From NCBI GenBank assembly GCA_903825255.1, contig CAIJZZ010000038.1, forward strand, positions 1 through 47,618: a stretch of 47,618 bases of DNA. Reading direction: 5' to 3'. The first letter of the stretch is position 1. The number at the start of each line of letters is the position of its first letter. Under the pieces are notes generated by a model. It was given only the letters and a program-made list of their open reading frames with translations. It was not told where the DNA came from and did not search any database. The DNA comes from an uncultured bacterium. GTDB lineage: Bacteria; Patescibacteriota; Minisyncoccia; Phycocordibacterales; UBA9973. Position numbers and translations under genes: made by a program. Below, piece after piece: positions 27,322-36,618 of this stretch.

Positions 27322-27385
27322 GTAAAAACAGTTTTTCTTTAAACAGACTTGTCTCAAATTAAAACATAAATTTATCTTTCTTTGG

Positions 27386-27432
27386 TATAACCCTATAGTA
27401 GAACTTTTAAAAAGTTTCACTACGGGGTATAA
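27386..27432 (+). repeat. Short imperfect palindromic repeat (family E), copy 1
   Basis: tataaccctatagtagaacttttaaaaagtttcactacggggtataat; a second copy at 36667 differs at one base in the shared stretch. Confidence 0.85.
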
Positions 27433-27440
27433 TTTAACTG

Positions 27441-28793
27441 ATGAATATAAGTCAGCCAAAAAGCAATTCTCAATTTAAGAAAATAAAAAATAATTCAGGT
27501 TTTTTGTTAGTGGAGATTATTTTATCTATCTCCCTTTTTGCGATTGTGGTCTTGGGAGCAGTTACCGGAATCTTATATGCACAGAAAGCCCAAGTAAATG
27601 CCGGTGCGAATAATCGAGCAGTAGCGATAGCGGAAGATTCGCTTGAAATAATACGTAACATTCGCAGTACAATTTTTTCTTCTACAGTACCTAATTGTAG
27701 TCAGGAAAATAGATGTGGCTTACAAAGAGATAATAATACCGGGGCTTGGTCTATTGTAGAGGGGAACGGTGATGATAATTCAGGTTTTCATCGTAGTGTT
27801 TTAATCCAACCAGGAAACATAAATGGAGAATGTGGAGTTAGTTATAATGATATTACAGTTGAGATTTGGCCAAATGGAGTAGACAAAGAACCCGTTTCTC
27901 TTTCTACTCAACTTACAAATTGGAATATTTTGAATAATCCATTTTATACTTTTTCTTTAGCTTGGGGTAGAAATGGTTCTGAGGATGGAAATTTTTCATA
28001 TCCAAAAGGAATTATTGCTGATTCACTTGGTAATATTTATGTAGCAGATTCAGGTAATCATCGTATAGAAAAATTCGATTCCTCTGGAACTTTTATTACT
28101 AAATGGGGAAGTTATGGTTCTGGTGATACTCAATTTATCAATCCATCTGATGTAGCCATTGACTCATCTGATAATGTGTTTGTGTTAGATGGGGGTAACA
28201 GACAAGTTAAAGAATTTGATTCTTCTGGAACTTTTATTACTAAATGGGGAAGTTCTGGTTCTGGTAATGGACAATTTAATAATCCAAAAGGAATAACTAT
28301 TGATTCGTCTGATAATATTTATGTAGCTGATACTGATAACAATCGTATTCAAGAATTTGATTCTTCTGGAACTTTTATTACTAAATGGGGGGGGATCTGG
28401 GGTTATAATAATGGACAATTAAAAAGTCCACAAGGTATTAGTGTTGATTATTCTAATAACATTTATGTAGCAGATTTATATAATTATCGTATTCAAAAAT
28501 TTGATTCTTCAGGAAATTATATTACTCAATGGGGAAGTGGTGGTTCTGGTGATGGACAATTTAATCCGGTTTATGACGTTACTGTTGATTCTTTAGGAAA
28601 TATTTATACTGTTGACGGGAATAATCGTATTCAAAAGTTTGATTCTTCTGGAAACTACATTACTAAATTCGGAGAAAATGGTTCTTGTAATGGGCAATTT
28701 AGTTCCCCCCAAGGTATTTTAGTTACACCTACAGGTGATTTATATATATCAGATACGAATAACCATAGAATTCAAAAATTTATTCCCAAATAA
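27441..28793 (+). CDS. Prepilin-like protein (GspI/PilV-position) with NHL repeats
   Basis: KNNSGFLLVEIILSISLFAIVVLGAVTGILYA (E5), then six or more NHL-like repeats. Confidence 0.88.
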   Translation: MNISQPKSNSQFKKIKNNSGFLLVEIILSISLFAIVVLGAVTGILYAQKAQVNAGANNRAVAIAEDSLEIIRNIRSTIFSSTVPNCSQENRCGLQRDNNTGAWSIVEGNGDDNSGFHRSVLIQPGNINGECGVSYNDITVEIWPNGVDKEPVSLSTQLTNWNILNNPFYTFSLAWGRNGSEDGNFSYPKGIIADSLGNIYVADSGNHRIEKFDSSGTFITKWGSYGSGDTQFINPSDVAIDSSDNVFVLDGGNRQVKEFDSSGTFITKWGSSGSGNGQFNNPKGITIDSSDNIYVADTDNNRIQEFDSSGTFITKWGGIWGYNNGQLKSPQGISVDYSNNIYVADLYNYRIQKFDSSGNYITQWGSGGSGDGQFNPVYDVTVDSLGNIYTVDGNNRIQKFDSSGNYITKFGENGSCNGQFSSPQGILVTPTGDLYISDTNNHRIQKFIPK

Positions 28794-28800
28794 TAATTTT

Positions 28801-31800
28801 ATGAAAATAAATTTTTTACAAAAAAATAAATTAAAAAATATCAAAGGTATCACTCTGATTGAACTTTTACTCTATATTAGCTTAGTAGCTGTGATAATTT
28901 TAACCATTTCTAGTTTTTTTGTTTTAATCCAGAAAGATAATGTTAAAAATCAAGTTATTGCCAGTGTAAATGATGAAGGTAAATTTGTGGTTGATATTAT
29001 AAATCGAGCTATTCGTAATTCAGAGAGTATTACTTCTCCAGCAGTTGGTGCTTCGGGTGATTCCTTGGTGCTTAAAATGTCTGATCTAAATAAAGACCCA
29101 ACGGTTTTTAGTATAGATGAAAATGGTGTTTTGAATATGACAGAAGGGATATCTAATCCTGTATCCATTACAGATAATAAAATATTTTTTAACAAAACTG
29201 GGAATAATTATGCATATGAAAGTACTTTTGGAGTGAATGGTACTGATAATGGTCAGTTTAGTAGTCCTTTCGGTATTGCCTTGGATTCCAATAATAATAT
29301 CTATGTAGTAGATTCAGGCAATGGCCGTATTCAAAAATTTGATTCTTCAGGAAATTATATTACCCAATGGGGGACTTGGGGAAGTGAAAATGGTCAATTT
29401 AATTGGCCATATAGTATCGCTATTGATAAAGCAAATAATGTTTATGTTGGTGACCAATCTAATGGCCGTATTCAAAAATTTGATTCTTCAGGAAATTATA
29501 TTACCCAATGGGGGACTTGGGGAAGTGAAAATGGTCAATTTAGTGATCTAAGATTTATCGCGGTTGATTCTTCTAATAATATTTATGTAGCAGATTCAGG
29601 CAATAATCGTATTCAAAAATTTGATTCTTCAGGAAATTATATTACTCAATGGGGGACTCCAGGTAATGAAAATGGTCAATTTGGTAATCCACAAGGATTA
29701 ACAATTGATTCATCAAATAATGTTTATGTAATTGATAATACTAATCGTATTCAAAAATTTGATTCCTTAGGAAATTATATTTTACAGTGGAACGATAGCG
29801 CTTTAAATAATGATCAAATTAGTAGTCATTTTCAAGGGCCTGAAGGTCTTTCTGTCGATTTATTTAATAATATTTATTTAGCTGATAAAGGAAATAGTCG
29901 TATTATAAAATTTGATTCTTTAGGAAATTATTTAACTCAATTTGGAACTCAAGGATCCGACGATGGGCAATTAAATAATCCAGAAGACTTAGTAGTTGAT
30001 TCAACTGGAAATGTTTATATAGCTGATGCTAATAATAATCGTATTCAGAAGTTTGTTTTGAATATTTTTTATGTCACACCAACGGGTGGTGATAAAAATG
30101 TTTTATTTAATTTTAATCTTAAATCAAATACTACTAATCCGGGTTTTGAATACAATTATAATAAAGATTTTTCTAGTGGTTCGACACTTCGTCCGAATGC
30201 TAATTATTCTTCTAGTGGTGTATACAGTTTGACCTATACACCAGGAGTTAATGGTTCTATTCTTGGTGCTTTACAACAATCAGTCAATTCTGGTTTTAAT
30301 GGTACAGCAGTCACCGCAGTGCCAGATACAGATTACCATTTTCTAAAATGGAGTGATAATTCTACTCAAAACCCACGTACAGATATAAATGTGACACAGG
30401 ATATTTCTGTGATTGCAAATTTTGTTAGTGATCATTTAAATCTAATTTATGTAACAGGTGCGAATGGTTCTGTTACAGGGGATACAAATCAATCTATCTA
30501 TTTTGGTGATAATGGTACGGCAGTGACTGCAGTTCCTGATTTAGGGTATCGTTTTGTCTCTTGGAGTGATGGAACTAATCAGAATCCTCGTACTGATATT
30601 AATGTGCAAGATAATATTTCAGTTACAGCCAATTTTTCTGCTCTTCAATATACTTTAAATTACACATCAGGAGCTCATGGTTACATTAGTGGTACTAGTC
30701 CACAGACTGTTAATTATGGTGCTGACGGTACCACTATGACAGCGAGACCGAATAATGGTTATTACTTTTTAAACTGGAGTGATGGATCAACTTCGAATCC
30801 GAGAATAGACACTAGTGTGATTAGTAATATTTCAGTTACCGCTAATTTTTCAAATCAATATTATTTAACTTATACACCAGGCACCAACGGTACTATCACT
30901 GGAAATACATCTCAAACAGTAAATTATCATAATAACGGTACTGCTGTTACTACTGTGCCAAATTCTGGTTATCACTTTGTAAATTGGAGTGATGGTTCTA
31001 ATTCAAATCCACGTACTGATTATGTTACTAGGGATATTACTGTTACTGCAAATTTTGCCATTAATCAATACACTCTTTTTTACTCTGCTGGTGCTCATGG
31101 TTCTATTAGTGGCACTTCACCTCAAACAGTTAATTACGGCGCTGATGGCGCACCTATTAATGCTGTGCCGAATGCAGGTTATCATTTTGTCTCTTGGAGT
31201 GATGACTCTACTTCTAATCCTCGCACTGATACAAATGTAATTGGTAATATTTCTGTTACTGCTAATTTTACTAATGATTGGGTAGATGTTGGGACTGCCG
31301 GATTTTCAGCAAGTTCAGGTTCATCTAATTCAGGTATATCTTTTGTTCTTGATTCTTTTAATGTGCCATATGTTGTGTACGCAGATAATACAAATTCTTC
31401 TAAAGCCACTGTCATGAAATTCAATGGTTCTTCTTGGGAAAATGTTGGCACACCTGGTATTTCTGATGAAGGAGTAGGTGTTTTATCTCTTCATTTAGAT
31501 TCAAACAATAATCTATATTTAGCATATATCGATTTTGCAAATAATTATAATGTTACTGTCATGAAATTCAATGGTTCTTCTTGGGAAAATGTTGGCACAC
31601 CTGGATTTACAATGTCACCTAATGGAATGGGTTCTTTTGGATTTGCTTTAAGCCCTTCAAATATTCCGTATGTAGTTTATTTAGATGGCTCTAAAGCTAC
31701 AGTTAAAAAATTCAATGGTTCTTCTTGGGAAAATGTTGGTGTAGCTAAGTTTTCACCTGGTGGAATAAATTATCCATCTATTGCTATTGATTCGCTAGGA

Positions 31801-32325
31801 GTTCCTTATGTCGCTTTTGAAGATTTTTATAATAATCAAAAGATTACTGTCATGAAATACAATGGTTCTATTTGGGAAACTGTTGGTAATGCTGGTTTTT
31901 CATTGGGTCAAACAAGTAATTATTTTTCTCGTCTTGCTTTAGATTCTAATAATGTGCCATACGTAGCATACACAAATGATGTAAATGGTTCTAAGACCAC
32001 TGTCATGAAATTCAATGGTTCTTCTTGGGAAAATGTTGGCACTGCTGAATTTTCTGCAGGTTTAGTGGGTTCAAGCATATCTCTTGTTCTTGATTCAAAT
32101 AATATACCGTATTTAGCATATAATGATTCTGCAAATAATTTTAGAGCCGTCGTCATGAAATTCAATGGTTCTTCTTGGGAAAATGTTGGCACGTCTGGTT
32201 TTTCTCCTAGTGTTGCAGATTTTATTTCTCTTGTTTTAGATTCTAATAATACCCCATATGTTGCATATATTGATTTAGCAAACAGTAATAAAATTACAGT
32301 TAAAAAATATATGCCATCCATATAA
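28801..32325 (+). CDS. Giant prepilin-like protein (GspJ/PilW-position) with NHL repeats, InlB-like repeats and a third repeat type
   Basis: NIKGITLIELLLYISLVAVIILTISSFFVLIQ (E5); NHL repeats; InlB-like repeats; C-terminal TVMKFNGSSWENVGTPGF...LDSNNIPYLAYND repeats. ORF track start 28735 overlaps the upstream gene; ATG 28801 preferred. Confidence 0.88.
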   Translation: MKINFLQKNKLKNIKGITLIELLLYISLVAVIILTISSFFVLIQKDNVKNQVIASVNDEGKFVVDIINRAIRNSESITSPAVGASGDSLVLKMSDLNKDPTVFSIDENGVLNMTEGISNPVSITDNKIFFNKTGNNYAYESTFGVNGTDNGQFSSPFGIALDSNNNIYVVDSGNGRIQKFDSSGNYITQWGTWGSENGQFNWPYSIAIDKANNVYVGDQSNGRIQKFDSSGNYITQWGTWGSENGQFSDLRFIAVDSSNNIYVADSGNNRIQKFDSSGNYITQWGTPGNENGQFGNPQGLTIDSSNNVYVIDNTNRIQKFDSLGNYILQWNDSALNNDQISSHFQGPEGLSVDLFNNIYLADKGNSRIIKFDSLGNYLTQFGTQGSDDGQLNNPEDLVVDSTGNVYIADANNNRIQKFVLNIFYVTPTGGDKNVLFNFNLKSNTTNPGFEYNYNKDFSSGSTLRPNANYSSSGVYSLTYTPGVNGSILGALQQSVNSGFNGTAVTAVPDTDYHFLKWSDNSTQNPRTDINVTQDISVIANFVSDHLNLIYVTGANGSVTGDTNQSIYFGDNGTAVTAVPDLGYRFVSWSDGTNQNPRTDINVQDNISVTANFSALQYTLNYTSGAHGYISGTSPQTVNYGADGTTMTARPNNGYYFLNWSDGSTSNPRIDTSVISNISVTANFSNQYYLTYTPGTNGTITGNTSQTVNYHNNGTAVTTVPNSGYHFVNWSDGSNSNPRTDYVTRDITVTANFAINQYTLFYSAGAHGSISGTSPQTVNYGADGAPINAVPNAGYHFVSWSDDSTSNPRTDTNVIGNISVTANFTNDWVDVGTAGFSASSGSSNSGISFVLDSFNVPYVVYADNTNSSKATVMKFNGSSWENVGTPGISDEGVGVLSLHLDSNNNLYLAYIDFANNYNVTVMKFNGSSWENVGTPGFTMSPNGMGSFGFALSPSNIPYVVYLDGSKATVKKFNGSSWENVGVAKFSPGGINYPSIAIDSLGVPYVAFEDFYNNQKITVMKYNGSIWETVGNAGFSLGQTSNYFSRLALDSNNVPYVAYTNDVNGSKTTVMKFNGSSWENVGTAEFSAGLVGSSISLVLDSNNIPYLAYNDSANNFRAVVMKFNGSSWENVGTSGFSPSVADFISLVLDSNNTPYVAYIDLANSNKITVKKYMPSI
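29320..29401 (+). repeat. 82-bp perfect direct repeat, copy 1 (copy 2 at 29461-29542, 141-bp period)
   Basis: aatggccgtattcaaaaatttgattcttcaggaaattatattacccaatgggggacttggggaagtgaaaatggtcaattta occurs identically at both places. Confidence 0.93.
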
Positions 32326-32369
32326 TATTTTTATAAATTTTTTTCATGTTAAAATAAAAATATATTATT

Positions 32370-34904
32370 ATGTTCAATAAAAAATCCCAAAAATCTTCTG
32401 GCTTCATCACTCTCATGATCATGCTCATTGTCTCAGCAGTGGTTTTTTTGTTGATCATTTCAGCCTTACGTTCAAGTGTAAATAGTTCTCAAGGTTCTCT
32501 AGCTATTTTACAATCTGCTAAAGCTAGAGCTTATGCCAATTCCTGTATTGAAGAAGCTCTCTATGCGATTCATCTCGATCCTAGTAATGTTTCAGCTACT
32601 GGTAATAAATCAATTGATACAGGTAATTGTTCATATACCATTACTCCACCTGAGTCTTTGAATACTCAAAATTCTACCGTTTGGACTATTTTAAGTACCG
32701 GAGTGGAAAATGATGTGACGGTACAAATTAGTACTAATGCTCTATTAAACAATTCTGATTTAAGTATTATAGATTGGAATGAAGATACGCATGGTAATAG
32801 TTTTACTTTGAATTATGCATCTGGTCCACATGGTTCTGTTGATGTCACTACTGAACAAGTAGTGAATTATAGCGAGAGTGGTCCGACAGTTACTGCTACC
32901 CCCGATACAAACTATCATTTTGTTTCTTGGAGTGATGGACGAACAGATAATCCACGTACTGATACAAATGTTTCCAGAAATATTTCTGTTACTGCAAATT
33001 TTGCGAGTGATACTTTCACCCTAACTTATGTTGCTGGAAATCATGGATCTATTACAGGGAATACAATTCAAATAATTAATTACAACGGTAGTGGCACCAC
33101 TGTGACTGCTGTGCCAGATACAGATTACATTTTTCAAAATTGGAGTGATGGTTCAACTTCGAATCCACGTACAGATTTAAATGTTAATGATAATATTTCT
33201 GTTACGGCTAATTTTTCTCTAAATACAAGAACTTTAACTTATTCTGCGGGAGCTAATGGTTTTATTACTGGTCCTACCTCTCAAACTGTCGATTCAGGTT
33301 CTGATGGAGCTACAGTTACAGCTGTACCGAATACTAATTACCATTTTATTAATTGGAGTGATGGCTCAACAGCTAACCCTCGCACTGACACAAATGTAAT
33401 CAATAATATTTCAGTTAATGCTAATTTCTCTATTGATCAATACAGTGTTGTTTATGAATCTGGTGCGCACGGATCAATAACAGGGAACATAAATCAAACT
33501 GTAAATTATGGAGGTAGTGGCACTGCAGTTACCGCTGTGCCTGACACTGGTTATCACTTCGTGAATTGGAGTGATAGCTCAACTTCCAATCCTCATACAG
33601 ATACAAATGTGACTCAAAATATTTCTTTAACTGCTAATTTTTTAATTAATACTTATACTTTGACTTATACTGCTGGAGCCCATGGATCAATTACTGGTAC
33701 TACTACCCAAACAGCTAATTATGGAACAGATGGTACAGCAGTGACAGCGGTACCAGATACTGGTTATCATTTCGTAAATTGGAGTGATAATTCAACATCG
33801 AATCCACGTACAGACACGAGTGTGGTTGGTAATATTTCAGTGACTGCAAATTTTACTCAAGCAAATTGGACAATTGATGGTTTAGATTATACACATAGAA
33901 AAAAAATTACTATTTCTAATACAAATGTAGCTGCAGATTTAACTGATTTTCCATTGTTAGTCAGTATTGTTTCTGATTCTGATATTGGGGGAGCTGCTCT
34001 TTCGACAGGGAATGATTTAAGGTTTACTGCTTCAAATGGCACTACTTTATTACCAGTGGAAAAAGAAAACTTTAGCATTGCTGGCGGTGTAGCTACTGGT
34101 AATTTTTGGGTAAAAGTTCCTACAATTTCTCATTCAACCAATACTGATATTTATGTTTATTATGGAAATGCAGGAGCAGGAGCTCAAAGTACTCCGACGG
34201 GAGTCTGGGATACTAATTTTAAAGGCGTATGGCATTTAGCTCAAAGTGGTGGTCCGTTTTCTGATTCTACGATTACTGGGAATAATACAACGGGTGGAAC
34301 TTATCCTACACAAACAGATGCAAAAATAGGCAAAGGGCAAAGTTATAATGGATCTACTCAATATGCTCAAGTAACAACTAACGGTATTGGAAAATTTAAT
34401 ACACCAAGCTATACGATTTCAATGTGGGTAAAAACTCCTACGACATGGGGAACTACTTCGTCTTATCGTTTTCTTTGGAGTTATGATAAAACTTCTCACG
34501 CCTCACCTTATTATGCTCAACAACTTCGTTTTACTTCCGGAGGCGCAACCGCCGGTGATCTTATTCTTGGCTGGAATGATGGTACAAACTTTCATTTAAT
34601 CGGTCAAAAAGCTGCTATTTCTACTAATTCTTGGCACTATATTACTGCCGTTTTTACTAGTGGTCGCCAGGAGCTATGGGATAATGGGACTATTTATGAT
34701 AGTGGTACTTATGCCGACACTATTACTTATTATGCACAGTATGTCTGGTGGAATAGAGCAAATCCATCAATAGGTAAAGATTATCTTGAAGATGAAATAC
34801 GCTTTTCTTCTGTTGCTCGTCCAGCCGAATGGATAAAGTTTGAATATCACAATCAAGGAGATAGCGGGAATAATCTTACTTTTGGTAGCGCGGAGACTCC
34901 TTAA
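32370..34904 (+). CDS. Prepilin-like protein (GspK/PilX-position) with InlB-like repeats, DUF2341 and LamG/ConA-like domain
   Basis: KSSGFITLMIMLIVSAVVFLLIISALR (no E5); five InlB-like repeats; YTHRKKITISNTNVAADLTDFPLLVSI (DUF2341); LamG-like GVWHLAQSGGPFSDSTITGNNTTGG...ISMWVKTPTTW. Confidence 0.85.
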   Translation: MFNKKSQKSSGFITLMIMLIVSAVVFLLIISALRSSVNSSQGSLAILQSAKARAYANSCIEEALYAIHLDPSNVSATGNKSIDTGNCSYTITPPESLNTQNSTVWTILSTGVENDVTVQISTNALLNNSDLSIIDWNEDTHGNSFTLNYASGPHGSVDVTTEQVVNYSESGPTVTATPDTNYHFVSWSDGRTDNPRTDTNVSRNISVTANFASDTFTLTYVAGNHGSITGNTIQIINYNGSGTTVTAVPDTDYIFQNWSDGSTSNPRTDLNVNDNISVTANFSLNTRTLTYSAGANGFITGPTSQTVDSGSDGATVTAVPNTNYHFINWSDGSTANPRTDTNVINNISVNANFSIDQYSVVYESGAHGSITGNINQTVNYGGSGTAVTAVPDTGYHFVNWSDSSTSNPHTDTNVTQNISLTANFLINTYTLTYTAGAHGSITGTTTQTANYGTDGTAVTAVPDTGYHFVNWSDNSTSNPRTDTSVVGNISVTANFTQANWTIDGLDYTHRKKITISNTNVAADLTDFPLLVSIVSDSDIGGAALSTGNDLRFTASNGTTLLPVEKENFSIAGGVATGNFWVKVPTISHSTNTDIYVYYGNAGAGAQSTPTGVWDTNFKGVWHLAQSGGPFSDSTITGNNTTGGTYPTQTDAKIGKGQSYNGSTQYAQVTTNGIGKFNTPSYTISMWVKTPTTWGTTSSYRFLWSYDKTSHASPYYAQQLRFTSGGATAGDLILGWNDGTNFHLIGQKAAISTNSWHYITAVFTSGRQELWDNGTIYDSGTYADTITYYAQYVWWNRANPSIGKDYLEDEIRFSSVARPAEWIKFEYHNQGDSGNNLTFGSAETP

Positions 34905-34936
34905 AAATATAGACTAGCGAGCAGACTAGCGCAGAC

Positions 34937-34957
34937 TAGCGAGAACCGTTCTCGCTA
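34937..34957. repeat. Palindrome upstream of the RAYT-like gene
   Basis: tagcgagaaccgttctcgcta, 10-bp arms around one base; preceded by three copies of gactagcg at 34912-34941. Confidence 0.9.
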
Positions 34958-34966
34958 AAAGTTTAG

Positions 34967-35662
34967 TTGTTTGATATACTAAATTATATGTTTAGAAAAG
35001 ATTCATTTATTACTGGTGAATATTATCATCTCTATAATCGTGGGATAGACAAGCGAGTAATTTTTAAATTACCGAGAGATTACGAGCGATTCATGATGCT
35101 TTTATATCTTGCTAACTCGAATGAATCTTTTAAATTAGATAACATTTTAAATAAGCAACATAAAACTTTTGAGGAGATTTTAGTTTTAGATAAAGGTGGA
35201 CCTCTTGTGTCTATTGGTGCCTGGTGTTTAATGACTAACCATTTTCATTTAATGGTCAGACAAGAAGTCGATGGGGGAATAACTAAGTTTATGAAGAAGT
35301 TGGGAATTGGGTATTCAATGTTTTTCAATATTAAATACCAAAGAACAGGAGCACTTTTTGGGGGATTGTTTAAATCTAAATGCATAAAAGAAGATGATAA
35401 TTATATGAGACATTTATTTGGCTATATCCATTTAAATGCATTAGATATAAAATTCTCTGATTGGGAAAAGAAAATAACTAGATCATCTGATGATATGAAA
35501 AAGTTTTTAGAATCATATAGATATTCAAGTTATGTAGATTATATCGGAAAAAAAAGGATAGAAAAGAATATTATTAAACCTGAAAATTTTCCAGATTACT
35601 TTGAAGACTCAAATTCCTTTAAGAATTTTATGGAAGATTATTTTATTAATATTGACCTTTAG
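34967..35662 (+). CDS. REP-associated tyrosine transposase-like (RAYT, IS200-like Y1 family); likely start at 34988
   Basis: ITGEYYHLYNRGIDKR, AWCLMTNHFHLMVRQ (HUH motif), YQRTGALFGGLFKSKCI, RHLFGYIHLNAL, YRYSSYVDYIG. Confidence 0.93.
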   Translation: MFDILNYMFRKDSFITGEYYHLYNRGIDKRVIFKLPRDYERFMMLLYLANSNESFKLDNILNKQHKTFEEILVLDKGGPLVSIGAWCLMTNHFHLMVRQEVDGGITKFMKKLGIGYSMFFNIKYQRTGALFGGLFKSKCIKEDDNYMRHLFGYIHLNALDIKFSDWEKKITRSSDDMKKFLESYRYSSYVDYIGKKRIEKNIIKPENFPDYFEDSNSFKNFMEDYFINIDL

Positions 35663-35680
35663 CGAGAACCGTTCTCGCTA
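35660..35680. repeat. Palindrome downstream of the RAYT-like gene, identical to the upstream copy
   Basis: tagcgagaaccgttctcgcta; overlaps the RAYT TAG stop codon. Confidence 0.92.
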
Positions 35681-35830
35681 AAGATGCTAAAGAGGATTTT
35701 TAAAAAATGATTGAGAGTTGTGGGTATTTTTAGTATCTGTGGATAACTTTCTTTTGATATTTATTAAGATAAAGTTATAATAAAGGGTATATAACTTCGT
35801 TATTATTATAATTGTTTTATAAAATAAAAT

Positions 35831-36598
35831 ATGAATTTAAAAAAAATGTCTAACAAAATAAATTTGAATTTTTCGAAAAACCAAAAAGGTTCCGCCTCGA
35901 CTTGCCGAGGGCGAGACGGGTTTACCCTTTTGGAAATTTTGCTTGTCGTCGCGGCTATTGCTATTTTAGCTGGAATTATCATTTTAGCTATTAACCCAAA
36001 CAAACAATTAGGAGATACTCGTAATTCTCAACGTCACTTGGCTGTTGATTCTATTGTGAATGCAATATATCAATATTCACTTGACCATAATGGTACCTTA
36101 CCAGGTGCTACTAGTTCTGGTCCGATTCCTTCTGGTACGGGACTTGCAGATGCTCGAGAGATTTGTCTCACTAGTCCAGCTGATCCAACTGGGGCGACGA
36201 GTCTAAGTTGTGCTAGTCAGAGTGGTGGATATGTTGATTTTTCAGAATTGACAACAAATGGCACTTATTTAACTTCAATTCCTGCTGATCCTTTCCCTTC
36301 AGCAACTTCTTCTGGTCTTGCGATAGATGGCAGTGGTTTTTATCCTTGTTTTTCAGGTGGTTCAGTTAGTAGTACTCTCGGTACTGATTCTATTGGCAAT
36401 ACTATTCCTGGCCCTGATTCAAATGATAATGCCCCTATCCCAAGTGCTACCAACGGATCAGCTAGAACTGGTTCAGGTTATGTAGTTTACCAAGATTCTG
36501 GTACGCATCTTATTCACGTAGCTTCTGTCTGTGCTGAACAAACAAACTGGAATCCAAATGCAAACACAGGAGCAATTGACATCTCAACTGTTCGATAA
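35831..36598 (+). CDS. Type IV prepilin-like protein
   Basis: RGRDGFTLLEILLVVAAIAILAGIIILAINPNKQLGDTRNSQRHLAVDSIVNAIYQY. Confidence 0.9.
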   Translation: MNLKKMSNKINLNFSKNQKGSASTCRGRDGFTLLEILLVVAAIAILAGIIILAINPNKQLGDTRNSQRHLAVDSIVNAIYQYSLDHNGTLPGATSSGPIPSGTGLADAREICLTSPADPTGATSLSCASQSGGYVDFSELTTNGTYLTSIPADPFPSATSSGLAIDGSGFYPCFSGGSVSSTLGTDSIGNTIPGPDSNDNAPIPSATNGSARTGSGYVVYQDSGTHLIHVASVCAEQTNWNPNANTGAIDISTVR

Positions 36599-36618
36599 TT
36601 TTGTATTTAAATAAAAAT

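Noticed and set aside
23947-34904. Regularly spaced repeats that could look like a CRISPR array
   Set aside because: Repeats are in-frame protein repeats (NHL, InlB-like) with conserved spacers encoding protein; no 20-50 bp repeat/spacer pattern and no cas genes.
23947-36598. Type II secretion system rather than pilus
   Set aside because: PilB/PilC and pseudopilin order are compatible with either; no secretin or Gsp-specific genes are visible, so the specific system is left open as pilus/pseudopilus.
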